Shown in pieces: positions 1 through 5,984 of a stretch of 10,658 bases of DNA. Positions within the stretch are counted from its first letter, which is position 1; the number at the start of each line of letters is the position of its first letter. The notes beneath the pieces were generated by a model. That model saw nothing but the letters and a program-made list of their open reading frames with translations. It was not told the origin of the DNA and did no database searches. Source of the DNA: Sulfurimonas sp. (GTDB lineage: Bacteria; Campylobacterota; Campylobacteria; Campylobacterales; Sulfurimonadaceae); contig JALUZQ010000088.1 of NCBI GenBank assembly GCA_027011725.1, forward strand, positions 1 to 10,658, given 5' to 3'. A program made the position numbers and the translations under genes.

Positions 1-23
1 ATGCTGATGAGGTAATGCGATGA
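1..23 (+). CDS. C-terminal end of an upstream gene, possibly an ABC transporter permease (partial)
   Basis: Only the last codons are present. Read in the frame starting at base 3, they give A-D-E-V-M-R and then TGA at 21-23. The TGA overlaps the ATG at 20-22 of the next gene in an ATGA junction typical of translationally coupled genes. MacB/FtsX-type permeases often end in a short motif of the form P-x-[DE]-x-[LM]-R, and such a permease is the expected partner of the ATPase that follows. An alternative frame starting at base 1 stops at TAA 13-15 (M-L-M-R). The permease identity is inferred from context only. Confidence 0.4.
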
Positions 24-676
24 TAAAACTGGTAAATGTCGTAAAAACATACGATGGGGATGTCAAGGCATTACAAGAGACGACGCTTGAGTTTCAAGAG
101 GGGGAGTTTGTTGTACTTAAAGGGGTGAGTGGAAGCGGAAAGAGTACTATTCTCTCTCTTATAGCAGGACTGCTCAAGCCGACATCGGGGGAGGTCATTG
201 TCGATGGCAAACAGATCTCAAAATTGCCTGATCATTTTTGTAGTGAGTTTCGACGTGACACTATCGGTTTTATATTTCAGCGTTATAACCTTATTCCAAC
301 ACTGAGTGTCCGTGAAAATATTCTTTTGCCGCTTTTGCCAAAAAATCTTGCAAAAGAGGAGATGCAAGAGAAGTTTCAAAGAGCAGTACAACTCTTTCAT
401 ATTCAGCACAAAGAGGAGAGCCTTGTAAAAAATCTCTCAGGTGGCGAGCAGCAAAGGGTGGCAATAGCGCGTGCGAATGTGAATGACCCTAAAATAATTT
501 TAGCAGATGAGCCGACGGCAAATCTCGATGCAAAGCTCTCTTTGGATTTTATTGAGATTATGCGAGGGCTTAAAGTATCAAATAGAACCATAATTCTAGC
601 AACGCATGATCCACTCTTTTTTGATCTCGATTTTGTAGATAGAGTTATAGAGGTAAAAGAGGGGCAATGCTATTAA
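20..676 (+). CDS. ABC transporter ATP-binding protein, MacB/LolD/FtsE type
   Basis: This is a 218-residue nucleotide-binding subunit that should hydrolyse ATP at the cytoplasmic face to drive a separate membrane permease. All motifs are intact: Walker A GVSGSGKST (35-43), Q-loop Gln87, signature LSGGEQQR (139-146), Walker B IILADEP (159-165), D-loop ANLD (167-170) and switch His196. Length and sequence fit the family of MacB, LolD and FtsE, which work with FtsX-fold permeases, often as mechanotransmitters rather than classical pumps. The start has GAGG (9-12) seven bases upstream and overlaps the preceding stop. The gene also overlaps the next one by 10 bases. There is no grouping with ftsX or lolC here, so I assign no symbol. 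The substrate is unknown; the neighbouring thiol-bearing membrane protein hints at redox or metal handling in the envelope (inference). Confidence 0.9.
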   Translation: MIKLVNVVKTYDGDVKALQETTLEFQEGEFVVLKGVSGSGKSTILSLIAGLLKPTSGEVIVDGKQISKLPDHFCSEFRRDTIGFIFQRYNLIPTLSVRENILLPLLPKNLAKEEMQEKFQRAVQLFHIQHKEESLVKNLSGGEQQRVAIARANVNDPKIILADEPTANLDAKLSLDFIEIMRGLKVSNRTIILATHDPLFFDLDFVDRVIEVKEGQCY

Positions 677-1626
677 CACCTGAAATCCTCACACTTGACA
701 TTTTAAATGGACTTTTTCTTCTCTTTGGGAGTGTGGCATTTTACTTTAGTGTGCGTATTTTACTCTATTACGACGCATCTGCTACGACTCCTTTGCAGTA
801 TAGGCTTGAGAAGCAGAGTTATCTTGTCTCGACTATTATAAAGTTTATCTTTGCGCTTAAAATCCCGCTTTTTATCTTTTTTATCTTTACACTTGACAAA
901 ATATCTACCATGCTTCCCGGTGCAATGTGTGCGGCCGGTGTTGTAAACGCAACGGTGTATGGCACACCGCTTTTAATGCTGAAAATTTTAAATCTTTACC
1001 TCTTTGCTTACTGGATAGTGCTCAATAATGAAGATATGAAGTTTGAAGACAGAAGATACCTGCATTTAAAATTTCTTGTTTTTGTGATTGCCTATCTGCT
1101 TTTACTTGTTGAGATTCTATTGCAGTTGGCGCTGTTCTTCTCTATTGATATAAGCAGTGTAGTTGATTGTTGCGGTGCTGTTTTTTCAACGACAAATGGT
1201 ACCTATATGGCGGAACTTTTAGGGGCAAAGCCGCTCTATATTTTAAGTCTATTCTATGGAGTGTTTACATTTATAATTATTGCTTATTTTATAAAAAATA
1301 GATACCTCTTTTCGCTGCTGAACCTGCTCTATTTGATTATTGCGCTTGTGAGCTTAATAGCATTTTTTGGTACATATATTTATGAACTGCCGACACATCA
1401 CTGCCCATTTTGTCTGTTGCAAAAAGATTACCACTACATAGGCTATTTTCTCTATATTTTTCTTTTTATCGGTACATTCTATGGAATTGTTTTGGGAGTC
1501 ATTTCATTTAATAAAAGAGAGTATTTGCAAAAGTTTCATATCTCTATGATATTTGATACACTTTATCTTTTGGGTGTGAGCTATTATCCGCTTGCGTATT
1601 ATTTGAAAAATGGTGTTTGGCTTTAG
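667..1626 (+). CDS. Polytopic membrane protein with periplasmic Cys pairs, VKOR-like layout (putative thiol oxidoreductase)
   Basis: I do not recognise a named family. The 319-residue protein has about eight hydrophobic segments, near residues 12-35, 53-76, 99-119, 134-160, 189-210, 213-236, 254-280 and 292-312. Basic loops (30-52, 120-135, 210-213, 282-289) set the topology by the positive-inside rule and place all five cysteines on the periplasmic side: C88, C168, C169, C246 and C249. The last two form CPFC after two histidines, at the start of segment seven. Segments four to seven, with a Cys loop after the first helix and CxxC before the fourth, copy the order of VKOR-family disulfide-forming enzymes. 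The gene overlaps the ABC ATPase gene by 10 bases, with GAGGGG just before the ATG, so the two are probably co-translated. An alternative is a metal-binding role for the HHCPFC segment. Membrane protein is certain; redox function is inferred. Confidence 0.6.
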   Translation: MLLTPEILTLDILNGLFLLFGSVAFYFSVRILLYYDASATTPLQYRLEKQSYLVSTIIKFIFALKIPLFIFFIFTLDKISTMLPGAMCAAGVVNATVYGTPLLMLKILNLYLFAYWIVLNNEDMKFEDRRYLHLKFLVFVIAYLLLLVEILLQLALFFSIDISSVVDCCGAVFSTTNGTYMAELLGAKPLYILSLFYGVFTFIIIAYFIKNRYLFSLLNLLYLIIALVSLIAFFGTYIYELPTHHCPFCLLQKDYHYIGYFLYIFLFIGTFYGIVLGVISFNKREYLQKFHISMIFDTLYLLGVSYYPLAYYLKNGVWL

Positions 1627-1922
1627 ACTCTGCCCTCTGGCCCAAATTTATCGCTCCACCACTCATCAGGAGTATAGGTGCTTTTTTTGATGCTCTCTTC
1701 ATCGAAAGGGTACTCATAGTTGGAAGTGTAGTCTAAAATAGTTTTGTAGGCCTCATTGATCTTCATACTCATTTGCGTCGCTTTTTCGATGTCATCTTTG
1801 TGTTTGTCAGGATGCCATTTTTTCATCAGGTTTTTGTATTTGTTTTTGATCTCTTTGAGGGAGGATTTTTCGCGAAGGCCAAGGAGTGATTTGGCCTTCA
1901 TTATTTTGGAGAAGGAGCTCAA
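1623..1922 (-). CDS. Small J-domain co-chaperone, last gene of the ftsZ operon
   Basis: This 99-residue protein is little more than a J-domain. It has the helix II basic stretch (about 24-36), the HPD loop at 37-39 that stimulates DnaK ATPase, and the helix III motif NEAY at 56-59. An acidic and aromatic tail with two tryptophans (88-89) follows. It lacks the Gly/Phe region, zinc fingers and C-terminal substrate-binding domains of DnaJ, so it would recruit Hsp70 rather than hold clients itself. The start given is TTG, five bases after the ftsZ stop, with only a weak AGAG before it. An ATG at residue 8 (1899-1901) is possible but has no ribosome site. The stop overlaps the stop of the convergent membrane-protein gene by four bases. 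Its client is unknown; its position suggests a link with division proteins. Confidence 0.85.
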   Translation of the reverse strand: MSSFSKIMKAKSLLGLREKSSLKEIKNKYKNLMKKWHPDKHKDDIEKATQMSMKINEAYKTILDYTSNYEYPFDEESIKKSTYTPDEWWSDKFGPEGRV

Positions 1923-1927
1923 GAACT

Positions 1928-3052
1928 CTAGTCTTGTTGGTGTCTCAAGAATGATGGCATATCGAGATAATCACCGTCTAAGTCTCCATTTACAACGAGA
2001 CGTGGACGTGCTTTAGGACGTGGAGCGACAGGTGCTTCGCTTACAAAGTCTTCATTATTTGTAGTAGTAGAGAGTTCTTTTTCAAAACCGGTTGCAACGA
2101 TCGTGATTTTTACGAAATCTTCAGGAAGCGTAGTATCTGTTGATGTTCCCCAGATAACCTCTGCATCATCGTGTGCGCTCTCGTGAACGACATCCATAGC
2201 ATCTGCAAGCTCAAGCATAGGAAAATCAGGATGCATACTAAAGTGTACAAGTACACCCATTGCTCCGTTTATAGACATATTGTCAAGCAGTGGAGACTCA
2301 ATAGCCGCTTTTATAGCTTCATATGCAGCATTTTCACCTTGATGTTCACCAACACCCATAAGTGCCATACCTTTATGACTCATAACAGTCTGTAAGTCGG
2401 CAAAGTCAAGGTTGATGTCGTTGTCTCCACTTGAGAGAATAACACCTGATGTTCCACTTACAGCTTGAGCCAAAATAGCGTCAACGATTTTAAAGCTCTC
2501 TTTGAGACCAAGTTTTCTGTCGATGATAGAAAGCAGCTTGTCATTTGGAATAACAACAATAGAGTCACTCTCTTTTTTCAGCTCTTCTAAACCGGCTTCA
2601 GCAAGCTTGAGTCTTTTGCTTCCTTCAAAACGAAAAGGCTTTGTAACGATAGAGATAGTAAGTGCGCCAACCTCTTTTGCGATCTGAGCAACAACAGGAG
2701 CAGCACCGGTACCTGTTCCACCGCCAAGACCAGCAGAGATAAATACGATGTCTGCACCATCAAGTGCCTCGCGTATCTCATCATAGTTCTCTAATGCTGA
2801 GTCTTTCCCAATGTTTGGCTTCATACCTGCACCAAGACCTTTTGTCAGTTTTGCACCGATCTGGATCTTCGTTGCTGCACTTGTTTCACTTAAAACCTGT
2901 GCGTCTGTATTGATAAGCATCATCTCAATGCCTGTAACACCTTCATTGAGCATATGACCTATCATATTACCGCCACCGCCGCCTACACCGACTGCTATAA
3001 TTCTTGCTCCGCTAGGATTATGCGCTTCTTCTACTACAAATGGTTCCATCAT
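1928..3052 (-). CDS. ftsZ: Cell division protein FtsZ
   Basis: FtsZ is the tubulin-like GTPase that polymerises into the Z-ring at mid-cell. The 374-residue length is normal. The N-terminal GTP-binding domain has the glycine loop VGGGGGN (23-29) and the tubulin signature GGGTGTG (110-116). The synergy (T7) loop that completes the neighbouring subunit's active site is N214-L-D-F-A-D-L, with both aspartates. A variable Pro/Arg-rich linker (about 330-360) leads to the conserved C-terminal peptide LDMPSFLR (363-370), which binds FtsA and other partners. The gene lies nine bases after ftsA. Two consecutive ATG codons are present: the first (3052) is four bases from GGAG and the second (3049) is seven, so either may be used. 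The J-domain gene follows after five bases. Confidence 0.98.
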   Translation of the reverse strand: MMEPFVVEEAHNPSGARIIAVGVGGGGGNMIGHMLNEGVTGIEMMLINTDAQVLSETSAATKIQIGAKLTKGLGAGMKPNIGKDSALENYDEIREALDGADIVFISAGLGGGTGTGAAPVVAQIAKEVGALTISIVTKPFRFEGSKRLKLAEAGLEELKKESDSIVVIPNDKLLSIIDRKLGLKESFKIVDAILAQAVSGTSGVILSSGDNDINLDFADLQTVMSHKGMALMGVGEHQGENAAYEAIKAAIESPLLDNMSINGAMGVLVHFSMHPDFPMLELADAMDVVHESAHDDAEVIWGTSTDTTLPEDFVKITIVATGFEKELSTTTNNEDFVSEAPVAPRPKARPRLVVNGDLDGDYLDMPSFLRHQQD

Positions 3053-3061
3053 TTCACTCCT
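3053..3061 (-). promoter_or_regulatory. Strong ribosome binding site of ftsZ
   Basis: Read on the minus strand, the nine bases between the ftsA stop and the ftsZ start are AGGAGTGAA. AGGAG is a near-perfect Shine-Dalgarno core and is followed directly by ATGATG. This is the strongest translation signal in the operon and contrasts with the TTG start of ftsA, in keeping with the need for more FtsZ than FtsA. Confidence 0.8.
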
Positions 3062-4423
3062 TTAAAATAACTGGGTCGCCCAGTTCCAAAACTTGCTCAA
3101 GCTATTCGCTTCATCACTCTTTTTCTCTTTTTCATCTGCTAAATTTATCATCTTTGCCTTTTTTACAGGTTCTTCTGATGGTGCAACCGGAATATCTGCC
3201 GGTGTTGTCACAAAATCAACACTGCTTTGCGTAACTGGTGTCTCATTCGTGTGGCGTACACGTTTGTTGACATCTATCTCATACGGTGTGTATGCATTTG
3301 CAGAGTACATGACGAGCCCAACAGCACTTGAGTACTCAGGCCCACGCAGTGAGTCAAAAAGACCGTCCATCTCGATAGGTTTTGCAAGTCTGACCGGAAT
3401 TGAGCCAAAAGTTGCTACTGCCAAATCACGGATGCCTTCCATTTTCGAAAAACCACCGGTAAGTACGATGCCTGCACCTATTTGGTCTTTAAGTCCACTG
3501 TTTTCGATGAACTGTGCCAAGATCATAAGTGTCTCTTCAACACGTGCAAAGATGACATTATGTACCACTTCTAAAGAGACCTCATGCGTGGTGTTCTCAT
3601 CACCGATTATAGGAAGCTCAATAAGTTCATTACTTGGTGTGAGGAGTGAACCGTAAGTGAGTTTGACTTTGTCTGCAACATTAAGAGGAGTATGCAGTGC
3701 CATAGAGAGGTCACTTGTAACATGGTTTGAACCTACACCGAGAAACTCATTGTATCTGACAGAGTTTCCGGAGTATATCGCGATATTACTTGTATTCCCA
3801 CCCATATCTATGACAGCAGCACCGAGTTCTCTCTCATCTTCATTGAGTGTAGCAATGGCAGAAGCATAGCTGTTAAGTACGATGTTTTCTACATCAATAC
3901 CCGCACCTTTGACTGCTTTTTTCAAATTGTTTAGGTTTGACTTTTGCGTAGTGATGATGTGTGTCTCTACTTCCAAGCGAGAGGCATTCATGCCAAGAGG
4001 GTCTTCTATGTAATCCTGGTCATCTACTTTAAAGTTAAATGGAAGAGCATGAAGCACTTCATACTCATTTGGGATATTTGCATTGTAAAGAGATGTATGC
4101 ATAACACGTTTTATCTCTTCGAGTGATATCTCTTTACTTTGGATATTTACAATACCATTGGAGTTAAGACTTTTCGTATAAGCTCCTGACATTGAGACAA
4201 TGGCAGTTGAAATATTACTTCCAGAGACACGTTTGGCATCTTCTACAGCAGTTCGAATACTTCTTGCTGCTAACTCGATGTTAGTGATGCTTCCTTTTTT
4301 AAGTCCCTGAGCTTTGGTTATACCTGCTCCGGTTACGGAGATAGAATTGTCGTTGTCTATTTCGGCAGTGATTGCGCAAATTTTTGTAGAGCCAATATCT
4401 ATGGCTAAAACAGTTCTACTCAA
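3062..4423 (-). CDS. ftsA: Cell division protein FtsA
   Basis: FtsA is the actin-like ATPase that tethers FtsZ filaments to the inner membrane and recruits later division proteins. The 453-residue protein has the actin-fold phosphate-1 loop AIDIGSTK (7-14), phosphate-2 loop VIDMGGNTS (204-212) and adenosine motif GIVLTGGFSKMEG (318-330). The SHS2 (1C) domain lies between the first two. After the core come about 55 residues of polar linker, then a C-terminal amphipathic helix KFWNWATQLF (444-453) that serves as membrane anchor. The start is TTG at 4421-4423, one base after the stop of the upstream gene. It is supported by AAAGGA seven bases upstream and because the actin fold begins at once. 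ftsZ follows after nine bases. The rare start codon may keep the FtsA level low. Confidence 0.97.
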   Translation of the reverse strand: MSRTVLAIDIGSTKICAITAEIDNDNSISVTGAGITKAQGLKKGSITNIELAARSIRTAVEDAKRVSGSNISTAIVSMSGAYTKSLNSNGIVNIQSKEISLEEIKRVMHTSLYNANIPNEYEVLHALPFNFKVDDQDYIEDPLGMNASRLEVETHIITTQKSNLNNLKKAVKGAGIDVENIVLNSYASAIATLNEDERELGAAVIDMGGNTSNIAIYSGNSVRYNEFLGVGSNHVTSDLSMALHTPLNVADKVKLTYGSLLTPSNELIELPIIGDENTTHEVSLEVVHNVIFARVEETLMILAQFIENSGLKDQIGAGIVLTGGFSKMEGIRDLAVATFGSIPVRLAKPIEMDGLFDSLRGPEYSSAVGLVMYSANAYTPYEIDVNKRVRHTNETPVTQSSVDFVTTPADIPVAPSEEPVKKAKMINLADEKEKKSDEANSLSKFWNWATQLF

Positions 4424-4424
4424 C

Positions 4425-5891
4425 TTAGAGTCCTTTGATATATATCTCAGTTTTATACATATTTTGGAGTTTTTTGATTAAACCTTCATTAAATATTGCA
4501 CTTTTCAGTTTAGCCATTTCACCATTTAGTTTTACGTTAGTGTTAGGAAGCATCTTTTGTTCCAAAATGTTATATAAAACAACATTTCCATCATTGAGTG
4601 TTATAAGCCCTCGTTTTTTATCACTAACGAAAAGTTTTTGTAAGAATTCTGTCGCTTCTACTTGAGAGAGATCTTTTAATTTATCGGCTGCGTTTACAGT
4701 GATAAAGTCAGTTGTTTTTCCTGTGAAGTTCTTAACCGATTTTACAGCAAGTTTTGCAAGCATCTGTTTTTGCATCTCTTGCATATAAAGAGGAATGAGT
4801 GCCTCTTTTGCTGCTTCAAAACTCTTTGCTTGTGCAGGAATGATTTTTTTGAGTTTAAATATATAGTAACTCTCTCCGACTGCGATAGGTTTCATATATG
4901 GCGCTGCGAGTGAACGCTTTGATACTTTTGAAAGTACATCTGCATTGAAAGGGTTGTTTGAGACAGAAATGTTCGCATCTTTTGGTGTAACAGAAGCATC
5001 AAGTTTGTTTTTCTTAAACGCAATGTATTTTCGTAGAGCCTGATCTTTTGTCGCTTTTTTATTGAGCTCTTCTATGACTTTTTCTTTTGCTGCACTAAGT
5101 GGAAGGATTTTTCCCTCTTTGTCTTTAAAGTGTGTTCTGTTGTCTTGATAGTATGCGGCAATTTTCTTTGCATCATACTCTTTTGTTACAGGTGCTTGTT
5201 TTATGTATATTACTGCATAAACGACATCACTCATAAAGTCATTTTTACGTGTTTGCCAAAACTCTCTGAGTTTTGCATCAGAGATGTCAACTTTGATGTC
5301 ACTAAGAGCAAGGCGTTTGTAGTTTATTTTGTCGGCAATCTTGAAAATAGAGGCAATCACATTTTTTTCATTTTCTGAAGTTTCTACAGGCAGAAGTTTC
5401 AAAGTTTTCTCTATAAGTAACTCTTTTTTAAGCTCTGCTTCATACTCAGTCGGTGTAAGCCTGTTTTGAGAAAGTACCTGTTTGTATAACTCTGGATCAA
5501 AGAGTCCATTTTTATAGAAGGCTTTTTGAGAGCGCAGGACTTCAATGACTTCTTTATCTGAAACCGTCAAATCGTAATCGTTTGCAAGATTTAAAATAAG
5601 CGCTTGTTGGAGGAGTCTTTGAAGTGCCTGTTTTTGCAAACCAAACTGTTTTGCCTTCTCTTCATCAAAGTTACCTTTAAAAACTTGGTTATATTGGTTA
5701 TAAAGACGTGAGTAGGCTTTTTGCAATTCCCCTTGAGAGATCTCGACATCACCCACTTTTGCGACAGCTCCCGCTTTATCTCCGTAACTGTATTGTCCCC
5801 AGCCAACAAAACCAGCACCGATAAAAGCGATAGTCGAAATCCAAATAGTAATAATAAGCCACTTCTTGTGTCGTTGCATCCACGTAATCAT
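4425..5891 (-). CDS. ppiD: PpiD-like membrane-anchored periplasmic chaperone
   Basis: A 488-residue inner-membrane protein with most of its mass in the periplasm. The N-terminus M-I-T-W-M-Q-R-H-K-K followed by one membrane helix (about 11-32) is typical of PpiD-family proteins in this phylum. Residues 42-170 look like the SurA/PpiD N-terminal helical chaperone domain (VAKVGDVEIS, then helices with QR-LLQQ-L). Residues 200-230 match the start of the PpiD middle region. Beyond this, the parvulin core with its F-x-x-LA and GGDLG motifs cannot be seen; only the end-like segment GESYYIFKL (339-347) remains. Chaperone activity is thus likelier than isomerase activity. The start is ATG 5889-5891, with GAAGG 11 bases upstream. 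An in-frame TTG at 5915 has no ribosome site. The gene heads the ftsA-ftsZ operon. PpiD-type proteins help newly exported proteins fold near the Sec translocon. Confidence 0.85.
   Translation of the reverse strand: MITWMQRHKKWLIITIWISTIAFIGAGFVGWGQYSYGDKAGAVAKVGDVEISQGELQKAYSRLYNQYNQVFKGNFDEEKAKQFGLQKQALQRLLQQALILNLANDYDLTVSDKEVIEVLRSQKAFYKNGLFDPELYKQVLSQNRLTPTEYEAELKKELLIEKTLKLLPVETSENEKNVIASIFKIADKINYKRLALSDIKVDISDAKLREFWQTRKNDFMSDVVYAVIYIKQAPVTKEYDAKKIAAYYQDNRTHFKDKEGKILPLSAAKEKVIEELNKKATKDQALRKYIAFKKNKLDASVTPKDANISVSNNPFNADVLSKVSKRSLAAPYMKPIAVGESYYIFKLKKIIPAQAKSFEAAKEALIPLYMQEMQKQMLAKLAVKSVKNFTGKTTDFITVNAADKLKDLSQVEATEFLQKLFVSDKKRGLITLNDGNVVLYNILEQKMLPNTNVKLNGEMAKLKSAIFNEGLIKKLQNMYKTEIYIKGL
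4431..4436 (-). promoter_or_regulatory. Ribosome binding site that fixes the TTG start of ftsA
   Basis: On the minus strand these bases read AAAGGA, inside the last codons of the ppiD-like gene and seven bases before the TTG at 4423. No ATG or GTG in a suitable place competes with it, and residues 4-14 after the TTG already form the actin-fold phosphate loop. The upstream gene stops one base before the start, so ribosomes finishing it could reinitiate here. Confidence 0.7.
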
Positions 5892-5984
5892 AATAAAATA
5901 TACCTTCTTTCTCAATTTTACGTAATTCTATGTAAATTCGTATTAAAACTTGATAAAGAGGGCATACAAAGCTATAATTTACGT
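5892..5984 (+). other. Divergent intergenic region between ppiD-like gene and bioA
   Basis: These 93 bases carry the bioA promoter on the plus strand and must also hold the promoter of the ppiD-ftsA-ftsZ operon on the minus strand. For the latter I see two weak candidates: a -10 TAGAAT at 5925-5930, without a convincing -35, or TTGTAT (5964-5969) with 18 bases to TAATAC (5940-5945). The second would overlap the bioA promoter. A perfect 8-base palindrome TTACGTAA lies at 5918-5925, a seven-of-eight copy at 5979-5986 over the bioA start, and ACGTAAT again at 5882-5888. These may be regulator sites or chance in AT-rich DNA. Confidence 0.6.
5950..5978 (+). promoter_or_regulatory. Sigma-70-type promoter of bioA
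   Basis: A -35 box TTGATA (5950-5955) is separated by exactly 17 bases from a perfect -10 box TATAAT (5973-5978). Standard spacing puts transcription start at about 5985, which is the A of the bioA ATG. No ribosome binding site lies between the -10 box and the ATG, so the mRNA would be leaderless. Confidence 0.75.

Noticed and set aside
1756..2016. 86-codon plus-strand frame spanning the ftsZ/J-domain junction
   Set aside because: It is antisense to two well-supported genes and has no recognisable content.
3093..3656. 187-codon open frame on the plus strand inside ftsA
   Set aside because: It lies wholly antisense to a clear ftsA, has a Ser/Thr-rich composition expected from reversed codons and resembles no family.
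5721..5984. Longer bioA with 88 extra N-terminal codons
   Set aside because: The extension runs antisense through the ppiD start and both promoters, and BioA homologues begin shortly before the W-H-P motif.
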